64,000 nucleotides of DNA, taken from NCBI GenBank assembly GCA_001465025.1, contig LNDO01000083.1, forward strand, positions 40,301-104,300, read 5' to 3'. The position numbers and the translations under genes were made by a program. This DNA is from Pseudomonas sp. Ga0074129 (lineage in GTDB: Bacteria > Pseudomonadota > Gammaproteobacteria > Pseudomonadales > Pseudomonadaceae). A model generated the notes under the pieces. That model saw nothing but the letters and a program-made list of their open reading frames with translations. It had not been told where the DNA came from and ran no database searches. Of this stretch, positions 1 to 13,997 are shown one piece after another (position 1 is the stretch's first letter; every line of letters begins with the position of its first letter).

Positions 1-273
1 CAGCAGCACGCCGCTGTAACGCTGCCACAGCGCCATGGGCACCAGCAGGGTAGCCAGCGCAGCACCCAAGCCGATGGCCAGATAAATCAGATGCCGAATC
101 ATGTGATACAGCGGGTTGCCTGTTTGCGCCGCCGCTACTTCCGAAGATGCCGAGGCAATCATCACCAACCCCAGCCCCAGCAACGCCAGACAACCGGCGA
201 GCAGGGGGAAGTCCAGGTCAATGCCACGACGGCTGAACAGTGGGGAAGGTGCGGCGAGCAGGCGGGCTAGCAT
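1..273 (-). CDS. ftsW: FtsW, lipid II polymerase / division protein (N-terminal part)
   Basis: Only the first 91 codons are inside the window; the gene runs off the left edge. The start codon overlaps the murD stop as ATGA. The protein begins MLARLLAAPSPLFSRRGIDL and then enters hydrophobic segments (LLAGCLALLGLGLVMIASAS, then LIYLAIGLGAALATLL), as expected for the first two membrane spans of a SEDS-family protein. FtsW polymerises lipid II into septal peptidoglycan together with FtsI. Its place directly after murD is the standard dcw order, which is why FtsW rather than RodA is called. Confidence 0.9.
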   Translation of the reverse strand, partial: MLARLLAAPSPLFSRRGIDLDFPLLAGCLALLGLGLVMIASASSEVAAAQTGNPLYHMIRHLIYLAIGLGAALATLLVPMALWQRYSGVLL

Positions 274-1619
274 CAGCGCAAACCCTCCACGGCCTGGGCA
301 AACAGACGCCCACGCTCTTCAAAGTTTTTGAACATATCCAGGCTCGCGCAGGCGGGCGAGAGCAGCACAGCGTCGCCTGCCTCGGCCAACTCGGCAGCGC
401 GCGCTACGGCTTCTTCCAGAGTTTTCACGCGAATCAGCGGCGCAGCATCGCCCAGTGCGTCAGCCAACAATTCGGCATCGCGGCCCAGCAGCACAACTGC
501 GCGGCAAAAGCGCCCGACCGGTGCCTTCAACGCAGAGAAGTCAGCACCCTTGCCATCGCCACCGGCGATCAACACCAACTTGCCCGCAATATCCGCCCCC
601 AGCCCCTCAATGGCGGCCAACGCAGCACCGACGTTGGTGGCCTTGGAGTCATCGTAATAGCTCACGGCCTGGCGCTCGCCGACCCACTGGCAACGGTGAG
701 CCAAACCAGCAAACTGGCGCAGGGTGGCCAACATGGCCTCCATCGGCAGCCCCACCGCATGGCCCAGCGCCAAGGCGGCCAGCGCATTGGACTGATTGTG
801 CGCGCCACGAATCTTCAACTCGCGCACGGGCAGCAAGGTGTCGAACTGGAAGGCCAGGTGTTTCTCACCGTTTTCTTCCAGCAAACCAAAGCGTTTGAAA
901 TCAGGCTTGCCCAGACCGAAGTACCAGCAAGGCAGCTGATCCGCGACCAGAGGACGAGACAAGGCGTCATCACGGTTGACCACCACCTGACGCGCGCCAC
1001 GGAAGATACGGTGCTTGGCCAGGTGATAGGCCGGCAGATCGGCGTAGCGATCCATGTGGTCTTCGCTGAGATTCAAGCAGGTCGCCACCTCGGCATTCAG
1101 CTGATCGGTGGTCTCCAACTGAAAACTCGACAACTCCATGACGTACAACTCGACGTCATCGCTGAGCAAATCCAGCGCCGGAGTGCCCAGATTGCCGCCC
1201 ACAGCGACTTTCTTCCCAGCCGCGACGGCCATCTCACCAACTAGGGTGGTCACGGTGCTTTTTGCATTGGAGCCGGTGATGGCCACAATCGGTGCTTTGG
1301 CATAACGCGCAAACAAGTCGATATCACCAGACAGCTTCACACCCCGTGCGGCAGCGGCTTGCAAAGCGGGTGTGGCGATGGCCAGGCCTGGGCTAACCAG
1401 CAACTCACTGGCGCGGCACAGGTACTCGACATCCAGTTCGCCGCAACGCACTTCCACCTGCGGGAACTGCTCACGCAAGGTGGCGAGTTCCGGCGGGTTG
1501 GCACGGGTGTCGACCACGGCAAACGGCAAGCCCTGGCGTGCGAGGAAACGCACCAGGGACATGCCGCTCTTGCCGAGGCCGACAACGATGCGGAATTGGT
1601 CAGAAGCAATCAGGCTCAT
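273..1619 (-). CDS. murD: UDP-N-acetylmuramoyl-L-alanine--D-glutamate ligase MurD
   Basis: Cytoplasmic ATP-dependent ligase that adds D-glutamate to UDP-MurNAc-L-Ala. The protein is 448 aa, normal for the family. An N-terminal nucleotide-binding fold (VVGLGKSGMS near residue 12) precedes the Mur ligase ATP loop GSNAKSTVTTL at residues 116-126. The loop has Asn-Ala where many Mur ligases have Asn-Gly, a variant I recall as usual for pseudomonad MurD. The stop overlaps the ftsW start (ATGA) and the start lies 7 bases past the mraY stop, so it is one operon. Confidence 0.97.
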   Translation of the reverse strand: MSLIASDQFRIVVGLGKSGMSLVRFLARQGLPFAVVDTRANPPELATLREQFPQVEVRCGELDVEYLCRASELLVSPGLAIATPALQAAAARGVKLSGDIDLFARYAKAPIVAITGSNAKSTVTTLVGEMAVAAGKKVAVGGNLGTPALDLLSDDVELYVMELSSFQLETTDQLNAEVATCLNLSEDHMDRYADLPAYHLAKHRIFRGARQVVVNRDDALSRPLVADQLPCWYFGLGKPDFKRFGLLEENGEKHLAFQFDTLLPVRELKIRGAHNQSNALAALALGHAVGLPMEAMLATLRQFAGLAHRCQWVGERQAVSYYDDSKATNVGAALAAIEGLGADIAGKLVLIAGGDGKGADFSALKAPVGRFCRAVVLLGRDAELLADALGDAAPLIRVKTLEEAVARAAELAEAGDAVLLSPACASLDMFKNFEERGRLFAQAVEGLR

Positions 1620-1626
1620 GCTGTCC

Positions 1627-2709
1627 TCAACGCAACTTCAGGGTGGCAAGGCCGATCAACACCAAAATCACGGTGATGATCCAGAAACGCACGATCACGC
1701 GCGGCTCAGGCCAGCCTTTCAATTCAAAATGGTGATGGATGGGGGCCATACGGAACACACGTTTGCCGGTCAGCTTGAAGCTGGCGACCTGAATGATCAC
1801 CGACAGGGTTTCCAGAACAAAAATGCCGCCCATGATGAACAAGACGATTTCCTGCCGCACGATCACAGCAATGGTGCCCAGCGCCGCACCGAGGGCCAAC
1901 GCGCCCACATCGCCCATAAACACTTGCGCCGGGTAGGTGTTGAACCAGAGAAAACCCAGCCCCGCGCCAACCATGGCCGCGCAGAACACAATCAGCTCAC
2001 CTGCGCCCGGTACATAAGGGATAAACAGGTACTCAGCGAAATTCACGTTACCGGACAGGTAGCAGAAAATGCCCAGTGCGCCGCCAACCATGACGGTGGG
2101 CAAAATGGCCAGACCATCCAGGCCGTCGGTCAGGTTGACCGCGTTGCTGGAGCCGACGATGACGAAATAGGTCAGCACGATAAAGCCCAGGCCCAACTCC
2201 AGGCCGAAGTCTTTGACCATTGGCAGAATCAGGGTGGTTTCTACCGGGCTTTGCGCGGTGGTATAGAGGAAGATCGCCGCACCCAGACCAAACACTGACT
2301 GCCAGAAATACTTCCAGCGGCTTGGCAAGCCACGGGAGTTCTTCTCGATCACTTTGCGGTAGTCATCCACCCAGCCAATGGCCCCAAACAGCAGGGTTAC
2401 AGCCAGCACGGTCCACACGTAGCGGTTGGACAGATCAGCCCAGAGCAAAGTGCTGACAGCTATAGCCGTGAGAATCAGCGCACCGCCCATGGTCGGCGTG
2501 CCTTTCTTCGACAGATGCGACTGCGGGCCGTCGTTGCGCACAGACTGGCCAATCTGACGGATTTGCAGGGTGCGGATCATCCACGGGCCAAGCCACAGCG
2601 AAAGCGCCAGCGCGGTCAATACGCCGAGAATGCCGCGCAGGGTCAGGTACTGAAAGACCGCGAAGCCCTTGTGGAACTGTTGCAGGTACTCCGCCAGCAG
2701 CAGCAGCAT
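1627..2709 (-). CDS. mraY: Phospho-N-acetylmuramoyl-pentapeptide transferase MraY
   Basis: Integral membrane enzyme that moves phospho-MurNAc-pentapeptide onto undecaprenyl phosphate to make lipid I. I start it at [12 protein letters not shown], giving 360 aa, the family length; an open frame 9 codons longer exists but would reach into murF. That ATG overlaps the murF TAA by one base. Hallmarks are KKGTPTMGG near residue 70, [10 protein letters not shown] in the middle and the MAPIHHHFE loop near the C-terminus, between about ten hydrophobic segments. Confidence 0.97.
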   Translation of the reverse strand: MLLLLAEYLQQFHKGFAVFQYLTLRGILGVLTALALSLWLGPWMIRTLQIRQIGQSVRNDGPQSHLSKKGTPTMGGALILTAIAVSTLLWADLSNRYVWTVLAVTLLFGAIGWVDDYRKVIEKNSRGLPSRWKYFWQSVFGLGAAIFLYTTAQSPVETTLILPMVKDFGLELGLGFIVLTYFVIVGSSNAVNLTDGLDGLAILPTVMVGGALGIFCYLSGNVNFAEYLFIPYVPGAGELIVFCAAMVGAGLGFLWFNTYPAQVFMGDVGALALGAALGTIAVIVRQEIVLFIMGGIFVLETLSVIIQVASFKLTGKRVFRMAPIHHHFELKGWPEPRVIVRFWIITVILVLIGLATLKLR

Positions 2710-4079
2710 TAGTGAATCTCCCCGGATGTGCCACACAGCGCCGCCACGACTTTTTCCATCGCCGCGCTGCGTGAACCTTTAATAAGAACAGTGGTGTCGC
2801 CCTGCTCGCCTTGCAGCGCTGCAATCAGGCTGGCCTGATCACTGAAGTGACGACCGGCAGCACCGAATTCAGCCACGGCATGGGCCATCAACGGGCCAAC
2901 GGCATACAGTGCGTCAACCTTGCCGATGGCATGCTGACCCACTTGGCGATGGCCTTGCTCCGCCCATTCGCCAAGCTCGCCAATATCGCCCAGCACCAGC
3001 ACGCGGCGCCCGGCAAGACCGGCGAGGATATCGATGGCCGCGCACACGGACGTCGGGTTGGCGTTGTAGCTGTCGTCGATCACGCGCAGGCCATTGTTGG
3101 CCAATTGGCTTACCGTGCGACCTTTAACCGGTTGCAGCGCTTCCAGTCCGACCTTGATGGCGCTGACCGCAACCCCCACTGCCAGCGCAGCGGCGGCAGC
3201 AGCCAAGGCATTGGCGACGTTGTGCTCACCCAGCAGATTGAGTTGGATGCGTGCTTCACCCGCAGCGCAATGCAGGGTGAATGCAGAGCAGCCGCGAACG
3301 TCGCGCGCCAAGTCAGAGGCATACACATCAGCGGCAGAGTTCTGCAGGGCAAACGAACGCACCTGACGCCCGGCCGCACGTTGCTGCCAAATGGCAAAGG
3401 CGCGGTCATCGAGGTTAAGCACGATCACACCGTCATCGTTGAGCCCTTCGATGATTTCGCCCTTGGCTTGAACGATTTTCTCTGGGCCGCCGAACTCGCC
3501 CACGTGGGCCGTGCCGGCGTTATTCAACACAGCCACATGCGGACGGGTCAGGTTAACGGTGTAGGCGATTTCGCCGACGTGGTTAGCGCCCAATTCGATC
3601 ACCGCAGCCACGTGCTCGGGTGCCAGTTCCAGCAAGGTCAGGGGTGCGCCGAGGTCGTTATTCAGGTTGCCACGCGTGGCCAGCACCGGACCTTGCAGGC
3701 CTTCGCGCAGAACGCTGGCGAGCATTTCCTTGACCGTGGTTTTACCGCTGGAACCGGTAATGGCCACCACAGGCGCGAGGAATGCCTGACGATTGAGCGA
3801 GCCCAACTGGCCGAGGGCCAAACGGGTATCTGCGACCAGCAGTTGCGGCAATGGCGCACCAACGACTTCACGCTCAACCAGGGCAGCCACCGCGCCTTTG
3901 GCGGCGACTTCTGCCAAGTAGTCATGGCCATCAAAGCGTGGGCCAGCCAAGGCAACAAACAATTGGCCCGGCACAACCGCGCGGCTGTCTGTGCTGACCG
4001 CAGCAAAAGCCACATCTGCACCAATCACCTGTGCGTTCAGGGTGCTTGCAACTTCGCTCAAATACATCGGCTTAAGCAT
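2709..4079 (-). CDS. murF: UDP-N-acetylmuramoyl-tripeptide--D-alanyl-D-alanine ligase MurF
   Basis: Adds D-Ala-D-Ala to the UDP-MurNAc tripeptide in the cytoplasm, completing the pentapeptide used by MraY. It is 456 aa with the Mur ligase ATP loop [15 protein letters not shown] near residue 105 and the substrate segment [10 protein letters not shown] near residue 336. The start overlaps the end of murE by 8 bases and the stop overlaps the mraY start by one base, so translation is probably coupled. Confidence 0.97.
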   Translation of the reverse strand: MLKPMYLSEVASTLNAQVIGADVAFAAVSTDSRAVVPGQLFVALAGPRFDGHDYLAEVAAKGAVAALVEREVVGAPLPQLLVADTRLALGQLGSLNRQAFLAPVVAITGSSGKTTVKEMLASVLREGLQGPVLATRGNLNNDLGAPLTLLELAPEHVAAVIELGANHVGEIAYTVNLTRPHVAVLNNAGTAHVGEFGGPEKIVQAKGEIIEGLNDDGVIVLNLDDRAFAIWQQRAAGRQVRSFALQNSAADVYASDLARDVRGCSAFTLHCAAGEARIQLNLLGEHNVANALAAAAAALAVGVAVSAIKVGLEALQPVKGRTVSQLANNGLRVIDDSYNANPTSVCAAIDILAGLAGRRVLVLGDIGELGEWAEQGHRQVGQHAIGKVDALYAVGPLMAHAVAEFGAAGRHFSDQASLIAALQGEQGDTTVLIKGSRSAAMEKVVAALCGTSGEIH

Positions 4080-5534
4080 GCGTCACCTCCCAAGCGGCCA
4101 AGGCCTTGGCTGCCTCGACCAAATCGGAGAACGGCTGACGCACGCCGTTGATTTCCTGATAGTCCTCATGGCCCTTGCCAGCCAAGACCACTACGTCATC
4201 GGCACTGGCACTGGCGATCAACTGGGCAATGGCTGGACCACGACCGTGGACGAACTGCACGGCTTCAGGCGCGCTAAAACCAGCGCGGATGTCGCTGAAA
4301 ATCTGTGCGGGCGTTTCGCTGCGCGGGTTGTCATCGGTGACCAGCACCGCGTCCGCCAGGCGCTCAACCACGGCGGCCATCAGCGGACGCTTGCCGCTGT
4401 CGCGATCACCACCACAACCGAACAGGCACAGCAGCCGACCTTTAACGTGTGGGCGCAGGGCTTCGAGGACTTTTTCCAGGGCATCCGGGGTGTGCGCGTA
4501 ATCCACCACCACCAACGGTTTATCCATGCCGCCCAAGCGTTGCATACGACCAATCGGCCCCTGCAACTGCGGCAACACCTTGAGGATTTCATCCAGCGGG
4601 TAATCCAGGCCCAACAGCGCGCCCACAACAGCCAGCAGGTTGCTCAAGTTGAAGCGACCGAGCAATGAACTGCGCAGCATGCCCTCACCGCGCGGCGTAA
4701 CCAGCGTGGCGCGCACGCCCTGCTCGTCGAACTGCGCATCACGGCAGTACAGGTAGGCATCGGCATCGTTCAGGCTGTAGCTGATCAGGCGCGACTCATG
4801 CTCAACATCTGCCAACTCACGGCCAAAAGTGTCATCCAGGTTGAGCACACGGCAGCGCAGACCCGACCAAGCAAACAGTGCAGCTTTGGCCTGGGCATAA
4901 GCCTGCATGGAACCGTGGTAATCCAGATGATCACGCGACAAATTGGTTAGCACCGCGACATCGAAAGCCAGCGCAGCAACACGCCCTTGATGCAGACCAT
5001 GGGAAGACACCTCCATGGCCACGGCGCGGGCACCGGCATTTTTCATATCCGCCAGAGTGGTCTGCACACCGATCGGATCCGGCGTGGTGTGAAGGCCCTG
5101 CTCCAGCGAACCATAAAAACCATTGCCCAAGGTGCCAACAATGCCGCAGCGCTCGCCGAGCAGATCCAAGGCCTGCGCCAGCAATTGGCTAACACTGGTT
5201 TTGCCGTTGGTGCCGGTAATACCAATCAGGTGCATGCCACGGCTTGGCTCACCATAAAAGCGCCCGGCTATGGCTGACAGTTGCTGCGACAACCCCTTAA
5301 GGGCAATCAGCTCAGCACTTTGCGCCGTCATGGGCGACGCGCCTTCAGTTTCATAGGCGACAGCGGCCGCGCCACGAGCAATGGCATCGCTAATGTGCAC
5401 GCGACCGTCTTGCTGAGTACCCGGAACGGCCAGAAACAGATCGCCCGGACGTACCTTGCGGCTGTCCAGGGTCAATTCACGAATCAGGGTTGAACTGGCC
5501 GCTTGCGGTAATAATTGGTTAAGGGGCATAGGCA

Positions 5535-5535
<1 letters not shown>
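4072..5535 (-). CDS. murE: UDP-N-acetylmuramoyl-L-alanyl-D-glutamate--2,6-diaminopimelate ligase MurE
   Basis: Adds the third stem-peptide residue. The motif DNPR (within VTDDNPRSETP) is the known signature for meso-diaminopimelate rather than lysine, so a Gram-negative DAP-type wall is predicted. The ATP loop is GITGTNGKTSVSQ near residue 109. The protein is 487 aa from the ATG that overlaps the ftsI stop (ATGA); an in-frame ATG two codons later is an equally plausible start. Confidence 0.97.
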
Positions 5536-7560
<2,025 letters not shown>

Positions 7561-7564
<4 letters not shown>

Positions 7565-8508
7565 CGCAGCTTCTCCGCGATGCGCATTACGGCGCTGCGT
7601 GAACGCGGGTTGGCTGTCAGTTCGGCCTCAGACGGGAAGACAGGCTTGCCGATCAGCTTCAAACGAGGCTCAAAGGCCTTCGGAATAATCGGCAGGTCGC
7701 GGGGCAACGTATCCATTTCGCCCTTGGCATGCTTGCGCATAAAGAGCTTCACGATGCGATCTTCCAGCGAGTGGAAACTGATCACCACCAGACGACCGCC
7801 CACTTCAAGATTATCCAGCGCCGCATCAAGGCCACGCTCAAGATCGCCCAGCTCGTTATTGACGTATATACGCAGGCCTTGGAAGGCGCGGGTAGCCGGA
7901 TTTTTGCCTTTTTCCCAGGCGGGGTTAGCCACCGTCAGCACCTGCGCCAAATCAGCCGTGCGGGTAAAGGGCTGTTCCGCACGGCGCAGCACCACGGCGC
8001 GGGCCATGCGCTTGGCGAAACGTTCCTCGCCGTATTCCTTAAACACCCGGGCAATTTCTTCCTCAGGAGCATTGGCAATAAATGTGGCCGCACTGACGCC
8101 GGCATCCGGGTTCATGCGCATGTCCAGCGGGCCATCATTCATAAAGCTGAAGCCGCGCTCGGCATCATCCAACTGCGGCGAAGACACACCCAGGTCGAGA
8201 AGAATGCCGCTGACTTTACCTTGCAGTTCACGCTGGGCCAGCTCCTCGCCCAACTCGGCAAAGCTGCGCTGCACAACGACAAAGCGGCCGTCTTCGGCCG
8301 CCAGCGTTTGCCCTGTGGCGATGGCCAATGGATCTTTATCAAAGCCCAACAAGCGACCGTCTGAGCCGAGCTTTTCTAGAAGCAGACGACTGTGACCACC
8401 GCGCCCGAATGTGCCATCGAGGTAGCAACCATTCGCACGCACAGCCAGCCCTTCGACAGCCTCGTCGAGCAGCACGGTGATATGGCGAAAATGGCTAGTC
8501 ATGGTCAC
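7561..8508 (-). CDS. rsmH: 16S rRNA m4C1402 methyltransferase RsmH (MraW)
   Basis: SAM-dependent N4-methylation of cytidine 1402 in 16S rRNA, the same nucleotide whose 2'-O is methylated by RsmI encoded nearby. It is 315 aa. It has the N-terminal signature [13 protein letters not shown], a SAM-binding segment [15 protein letters not shown] near residue 32, the motif [13 protein letters not shown] and a C-terminal [11 protein letters not shown]. The start overlaps the mraZ stop (ATGA); a second ATG two codons in could also serve. Confidence 0.97.
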
Positions 8509-8960
8509 AGGATCAGGTCACGTAGTTCGTCGGACAAAGCGCCGGGCTGCTTGATCGCTGCCAGATCGGCATCGGCCACAGCATTCCAGGCATCTTCATC
8601 CCACAGTTGAAATTTATTGAGCTGCCCCACCAACATCGCGCGCTTGTCGAGCTTGGCGTACTCACGCAGGCGTGGCGGCACCAGAAAACGACCACTGGCG
8701 TCCAACTCAAGGTCAACAGCATTACCAATCAGCAAACGCTGCAGGCGGCGGTTTTCTTCACGGAAGGAGGCGAGTTCGCGGAGCTTGGCTTCGATCAGCT
8801 CCCACTCGGCGAGCGGGTAAACACAGAGGCAGGGGTCAATCGCATCGATCGTGACAATAAGCTGGCCGGCACAACGCGAAACGAGCTCATCCCGATACCG
8901 ACTTGGCATCGCGAGCCGCCCTTTGGCGTCGAGACTGATGGCGTTAGCTCCGCGAAACAC
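8505..8960 (-). CDS. mraZ: Transcriptional regulator MraZ
   Basis: AbrB/SpoVT-like DNA-binding protein and first gene of the dcw operon. It is 151 aa with the two tandem MraZ half-domains (each containing a [13 protein letters not shown]- or [13 protein letters not shown]-like strand). The start is GTG, preceded by AGGGGAG at a good distance. In E. coli MraZ represses its own operon through repeated TGGGN units; a matching array lies just upstream here, so autoregulation is likely. Confidence 0.96.
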   Translation of the reverse strand: MFRGANAISLDAKGRLAMPSRYRDELVSRCAGQLIVTIDAIDPCLCVYPLAEWELIEAKLRELASFREENRRLQRLLIGNAVDLELDASGRFLVPPRLREYAKLDKRAMLVGQLNKFQLWDEDAWNAVADADLAAIKQPGALSDELRDLIL

Positions 8961-8994
8961 GATCGCGACTCCCCTTTTTTATTAGCTTTCCATG

Positions 8995-9027
8995 CCCAAG
9001 AAACCCACTTTCTGCCACTTCTTACCA
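8995..9027 (-). promoter_or_regulatory. MraZ operator: four TGGN units spaced 9-10 bases
   Basis: Read on the minus strand, TGGT, TGGC, TGGG and TGGG follow one another at steps of 10, 10 and 9 bases, between the predicted transcription start and the mraZ GTG. This matches the known MraZ box design (TGGGN units every 10 bases, about one helical turn, facing the ring-shaped MraZ oligomer). The two units nearest mraZ match TGGG exactly and the two distal ones have a changed fourth base. Confidence 0.7.
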
Positions 9028-9036
9028 CTCGCGCAC

Positions 9037-9066
9037 ACTATAGGAATGCACACGCCCCACCGTCAA
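9037..9066 (-). promoter_or_regulatory. Sigma70-type promoter of the mraZ/dcw operon
   Basis: On the minus strand, TTGACG (9061-9066) and TATAGT (9037-9042) are separated by 18 bases. The predicted start falls near 9030, immediately before the MraZ operator array. Both hexamers are close to consensus, which suits the promoter of a long essential operon. Confidence 0.65.
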
Positions 9067-9259
9067 GGCACGCTTGGCGGGAAAAATCCTTACAGGACGG
9101 CGATTTAGCTAACTTTCAGGGGGGTAAAACGGAGAGAAAACAGGAGGGTAAAAACGCAAAAACCAGCACACACAGAAGGCTGAACTTCAAAGTTAAAGTA
9201 GTTTGTTAAGAGTAAGATTTTTTCGGTCTTAGAAAGGAGGCAAAACAGTGAAGCGAAGA
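9067..9259. other. Spacer between dcw promoter and rnpB, no gene seen
   Basis: About 190 bases, purine-rich on the plus strand. A good ribosome-binding-like AAAGGAGG sits near 9233 on the plus strand, but the frame after it runs into the antisense of rnpB and stops quickly, so I do not call a gene. No convincing terminator for rnpB is visible. Confidence 0.4.
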
Positions 9260-9261
9260 GG

Positions 9262-9608
9262 TGGAGAGTCGATCTGTAAGCCGGGTTCTGTCGAGGACAG
9301 TCATTCCTCTACGACGTACATCACTGCACGCCTTTAGCAACCTACCCGGTTCCAGCGCGGGCCACGCCAATGGAACCCTATTTGGTCTTGCTCCGAGTGG
9401 GGTTTGCCTAGCCACGGACTGTTACCAGCCGTGCGGTGCGCTCTTACCGCACCTTTTCACCCTTACCGGCACCGAAGCGCTTAGGCGGTTATTTTCTGTG
9501 GCACTTTCCGTAGGCTCACGCCTCCCAGGCATTACCTGGCACTCCGCCCTATGGAGCCCGGACTTTCCTCCCCCTTCTTGCGAAGGCAGCGACTGTCCGA
9601 TCGACTCT
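9262..9608 (-). ncRNA. rnpB: RNase P RNA (class A)
   Basis: Catalytic RNA of ribonuclease P, which cuts 5' leaders from tRNA precursors. On the minus strand it begins AGAGTCGATCGGACAGTCGC and continues with GGGGGAGGAAAGTCCGGGCT, the universal P4/CR-I segment, then AGTGCCAGGTAATGCCTGGG. It ends with ACAGAACCCGGCTTACAGAT, the conserved 3' CR-V region. The first and last bases pair (AGAGTCGATC with GATCGACTCT), forming helix P1. Length of about 347 nt fits Pseudomonas. Exact ends are estimated from P1. Confidence 0.96.
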
Positions 9609-9617
9609 CCGCCGGCA

Positions 9618-9646
9618 AGGTTAACGACCTGCGCCCTTTAGAACAA
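9618..9646 (-). promoter_or_regulatory. Candidate rnpB promoter
   Basis: On the minus strand, TTGTTC (9641-9646) and TAACCT (9618-9623) are 17 bases apart, followed by a GC-rich stretch and the 5' end of rnpB about 10 bases downstream. The -35 element lies just before the rsmI stop codon, so rnpB can be transcribed independently. The -10 is imperfect. Confidence 0.45.
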
Positions 9647-9649
9647 GGT

Positions 9650-10522
9650 TTAAACGTCTTTTTGCCGTTCCAACGCAACCTGATAGAGCAAGTTCTTGCG
9701 CACCCCGGTGATTTCTGCAGCCAATGCCGACGCACGCTTGAGCGGCATTTCTGCCAAAAGCAGATCCAGCACACGCATAGCCTCAGAACTGACTGCCTCT
9801 TCACCTTCCGGTGCCTGCCAGCCCGCTACAAGCACTACGCACTCACCACGCTGTTGATTGCTATCCGCCGCCACCCAGGCAGCCAACTCAGCCAAGGGCA
9901 TGCCCTTGAGCGTCTCGAAGGTTTTGGTCAGTTCACGCGCCAGCAATGCCGGGCGCTCATCACCGAACACGGCCTGCATGTCCTGTAGGCACTCGAGAAT
10001 ACGATGCGGGGCTTCATAAAAGATCAGGGTGCGCGGCTCTTCCTTAACATGTTCAAGGCGTGCGCGCCGACCCGCTGCTTTGGCGGGTAGAAATCCTTCA
10101 AAGATGAATCGATCAGACGGCAAACCTGCCGCCGAAAGTGCCGCGATCAAGGCGCACGCGCCGGGCACCGGCACCACCGCGACACCTGCCGCACGGGCCT
10201 GGCGCACCAGGTGATAGCCAGGATCGGAAATGAGCGGCGTACCGGCATCGGAGATCAGTGCCACATCGTCACCCGCCAGCAAGCGCGCCAGAAAGCGCCC
10301 ACCCTGGTCGCGCTCATTATGCTCATGGCAGGCGGCCAAAGGCGTGGGGATACCGAAATGCTGCATCAAGCGCGCCGAATGACGAGTATCTTCAGCAGCG
10401 ATCAGGGAAACGCTGCGTAGAACATTCAGCGCACGCGCACTGATGTCGTCCAGGTTACCAATCGGTGTAGCCACCACATAAAGACTGCCCAAAGGCGCGT
10501 TTGCAGCGGCAGAAGTGGTCAC
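9650..10522 (-). CDS. rsmI: 16S rRNA 2'-O-methyltransferase RsmI (C1402)
   Basis: Methylates the 2'-OH of 16S rRNA C1402. Tetrapyrrole-methylase fold: [16 protein letters not shown] near the N-terminus, then [13 protein letters not shown] and EGFLPAK. I start at a GTG preceded by GAGGG, giving 290 aa (about the family length of 280-290). A continuous frame from an ATG at 10555 adds 11 residues ([11 protein letters not shown]) that are unlike the family. Divergent from lpoA and upstream of rnpB. Confidence 0.93.
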   Translation of the reverse strand: MTTSAAANAPLGSLYVVATPIGNLDDISARALNVLRSVSLIAAEDTRHSARLMQHFGIPTPLAACHEHNERDQGGRFLARLLAGDDVALISDAGTPLISDPGYHLVRQARAAGVAVVPVPGACALIAALSAAGLPSDRFIFEGFLPAKAAGRRARLEHVKEEPRTLIFYEAPHRILECLQDMQAVFGDERPALLARELTKTFETLKGMPLAELAAWVAADSNQQRGECVVLVAGWQAPEGEEAVSSEAMRVLDLLLAEMPLKRASALAAEITGVRKNLLYQVALERQKDV

Positions 10523-10645
10523 AGCACAAGCCCTCAAAATCAGTAAAGCGCGCATTGTAGCCCGTTTCAGCCCGCTAACATCGCGCCACCGCCCGCGCTT
10601 GGGTACAATTCGAACTCATTTTGATCAAGTATCAGGAACGCTTAC

Positions 10646-12457
10646 ATGATCGCCTGCCTTCGCCCGGTTTTTGTCATCTGCCTCGCGGGCTTGCTTGCCG
10701 CCTGCGCCAGCCAGCCTTCATCCACGCTGGGCGAGCTGCCACGCACGCCGCAAGCCAGCATCGAACAGTTGCTGCAGCAGGCGGCAGAAAGCCCTGCCGA
10801 GCAAGCCGCCTCTCTGCGCCTCTCAGCGGCAGACATGGTTTATAAAGAGAATGACTTCGCCCGCACCGGCAGCATCCTCGATCAAGTCTCACTGGACAGC
10901 CTCAAACCTGCGCAGCAGATCTATGCCAGCACCTTGCGTGCTGAATTGGATATGCAGCGCAATAAACCCAAGGCTGCCTTGCGTGCACTCAATCATCCTA
11001 GCCTGGAGCGGCTTGGCGAACTGCCCGTTGAGCAACAGGTACGCAGCCAATTGGTTCGCGCTAAAGCGCTGCAAGCCACCGGTCAATCCCTGGCAGCAGC
11101 ACGCGAGCGCGCATTCATTGCCCCGCTACTGAGCGGTGCAAGCGCATTGAACAATCAGGAAACCATCTGGGAACTGGTTTCCTATCTTGCAAAGGATGAT
11201 TTACAGGCCAGCGGCGATGCCGATCTTGATGGCTGGCTTGCCCTGGCCCGCGCCGCAAAAACAGCCGGCACGCTGGAACAACAACAAGCAGCCGTTGATG
11301 CCTGGGTTGCCGCCAACCCTCAGCATCCAGCGGCGCTCCAACTACCGCAAGCCCTCATCGAGCTGAAAAAACTCTCCAGCCAGCCGCTGACTGAAATAGC
11401 CCTACTGCTACCGCAAGACGGTCAACTCGCCAGCGTTGCACGTGCTCTGCGCGATGGCTTTATGGCCGCTCACTACCAAGCCCAACAGGCCGGTCAAAAC
11501 CCACCCAACATTCAATTCTTCGACAGCTCGCGCATTGGCTCCATGGATGCGTTTTATGCACAAGCGCAAGCCGCTGGCGTACAGCTGGTGATTGGCCCAC
11601 TGGAAAAAAATCTGGTTAGCCAACTTAGCAGCCGCGAACAACTGCCGATCACCACCCTGGCCCTGAACTACAGCGAAACCAATCAGGAAGGTCCAGCGCA
11701 GCTCTTCCAATTCGGCCTTGCCGCCGAAGACGAGGCGCGCGAAGTTGCCCGCCGCGCGTGGGCCGACGGGATGCGCCGCGCTGTTGCACTGGTGCCCAAC
11801 GGTGAATGGGGGGATCGCGTACTTGCCGCCTTCCGGCAAAGCTGGCAAGCCCAAGGCGGAACTTTGATCGCTGCCGAGCACGTCGATCAGCCGGTTGAAC
11901 TGGCCCGCCAGATTGCCGACCTGTTCCAACTGCGCGAAAGTGAAGCGCGCAGTAAGCGCCTGCAAAACACGCTGGGTAGCAGCATTGCAGCCGCCCCTTC
12001 GCGGCGCCGCGATGTAGATTTCATCTTTCTCGCCGCAACACCGCAGCAAGCCCAACAGATCAAACCTACCCTGGCCTTCCAATATGCAGGTGATGTTCCG
12101 GTTTACGCCACATCACACCTGTTTACCGGCATCTTTAATCAGGCCCAGTACGTTGATCTCAACGGCATCATGTTCTGCGAGACGCCCTGGCTGCTCAACG
12201 TTAATGACCCGCTACGCCAGCAAGCCAGCGCACAATGGCCACAAGCGGCTGGCAGCCTTGGCCGCCTCTACGCCATGGGTGCTGACGCCTTTCAGCTGGC
12301 ACCACGCCTGAGTCAACTCAAAGCACTGCCGGAGATGCGCCTGCAAGGCTTATCCGGCAATCTGGGCCTTGGCCCAGCACAACGCATCGAGCGACAGTTG
12401 CCGTGGGCTGAGTTCCGCGACGGCCAAGTTCAGGCACTGCCTGACATCAGCCTTTGA
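10646..12457 (+). CDS. lpoA: Penicillin-binding protein activator LpoA (LppC family lipoprotein)
   Basis: Outer-membrane lipoprotein that activates the bifunctional peptidoglycan synthase PBP1a in enterics. It is 603 aa. The signal sequence ends in lipobox LLAAC with Cys20 followed by Ala, predicting outer-membrane sorting. An N-terminal TPR-like helical region (about residues 30-240) precedes a periplasmic-binding-like LppC domain (about 250-600, with [19 protein letters not shown]). The next gene yraN starts inside its stop codon (TTGA), so the group is probably one operon. Confidence 0.92.
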   Translation: MIACLRPVFVICLAGLLAACASQPSSTLGELPRTPQASIEQLLQQAAESPAEQAASLRLSAADMVYKENDFARTGSILDQVSLDSLKPAQQIYASTLRAELDMQRNKPKAALRALNHPSLERLGELPVEQQVRSQLVRAKALQATGQSLAAARERAFIAPLLSGASALNNQETIWELVSYLAKDDLQASGDADLDGWLALARAAKTAGTLEQQQAAVDAWVAANPQHPAALQLPQALIELKKLSSQPLTEIALLLPQDGQLASVARALRDGFMAAHYQAQQAGQNPPNIQFFDSSRIGSMDAFYAQAQAAGVQLVIGPLEKNLVSQLSSREQLPITTLALNYSETNQEGPAQLFQFGLAAEDEAREVARRAWADGMRRAVALVPNGEWGDRVLAAFRQSWQAQGGTLIAAEHVDQPVELARQIADLFQLRESEARSKRLQNTLGSSIAAAPSRRRDVDFIFLAATPQQAQQIKPTLAFQYAGDVPVYATSHLFTGIFNQAQYVDLNGIMFCETPWLLNVNDPLRQQASAQWPQAAGSLGRLYAMGADAFQLAPRLSQLKALPEMRLQGLSGNLGLGPAQRIERQLPWAEFRDGQVQALPDISL

Positions 12458-12828
12458 GCGAGCGCATCAACACACAACAACGCGGTGAGGCTGCCGAAGC
12501 CATGGCTCGGCAGCATCTCGAAAAGCACGGCCTGCGCCTGCTGGCGCAAAACTGGCGCTGCCGCCTCGGCGAGCTCGATCTGGTCATGCTCGACGCCGAT
12601 ACAGTAGTATTCGTTGAAGTTCGCTATCGGCGCTATAGCGCCTGGGGCGGCGCGGCAGCGAGCGTAGACGCACGCAAACGTGAGAAACTCAGCCGCGCTG
12701 CTCAACTCTTTTTGCAACAAGAATCCCGCTGGGCCAAGTACCCATGCCGCTTTGATGTGATTGCCATAAACGCCGACGGCCAAGCCCCCGCGCAACTGGA
12801 CTGGATTCAAAACGCCTTTGATACCTGA
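12454..12828 (+). CDS. yraN: YraN family (UPF0102) endonuclease-like protein
   Basis: A 124 aa protein of the UPF0102 family. The restriction-endonuclease-like core is visible as [16 protein letters not shown], then [13 protein letters not shown] and [10 protein letters not shown], i.e. the E...D...ExK-type arrangement with Arg in place of the last Lys. The start is TTG overlapping the lpoA stop. Function is not established; a nuclease role is inferred from the fold. The lpoA-yraN-SIS-dolP order is the same as in E. coli. Confidence 0.88.
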   Translation: MSERINTQQRGEAAEAMARQHLEKHGLRLLAQNWRCRLGELDLVMLDADTVVFVEVRYRRYSAWGGAAASVDARKREKLSRAAQLFLQQESRWAKYPCRFDVIAINADGQAPAQLDWIQNAFDT

Positions 12829-13982
<1,154 letters not shown>

Positions 13983-13997
13983 CTGCACGCTAAGCAC

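Noticed and set aside
240-1244. Long plus-strand frame opposite murD
   Set aside because: Opposite-strand shadow of a well-supported gene; no ribosome site or family motifs and typical antisense composition for GC-rich codon usage.
2811-4151. Plus-strand frame of 446 codons opposite murF
   Set aside because: Shadow of murF; His/Gln-rich antisense composition and no recognisable domain.
9239-9340. Possible small gene after AAAGGAGG near rnpB
   Set aside because: The frame lies antisense to the RNase P RNA and shows no conserved protein; the ribosome-site-like text is probably chance.
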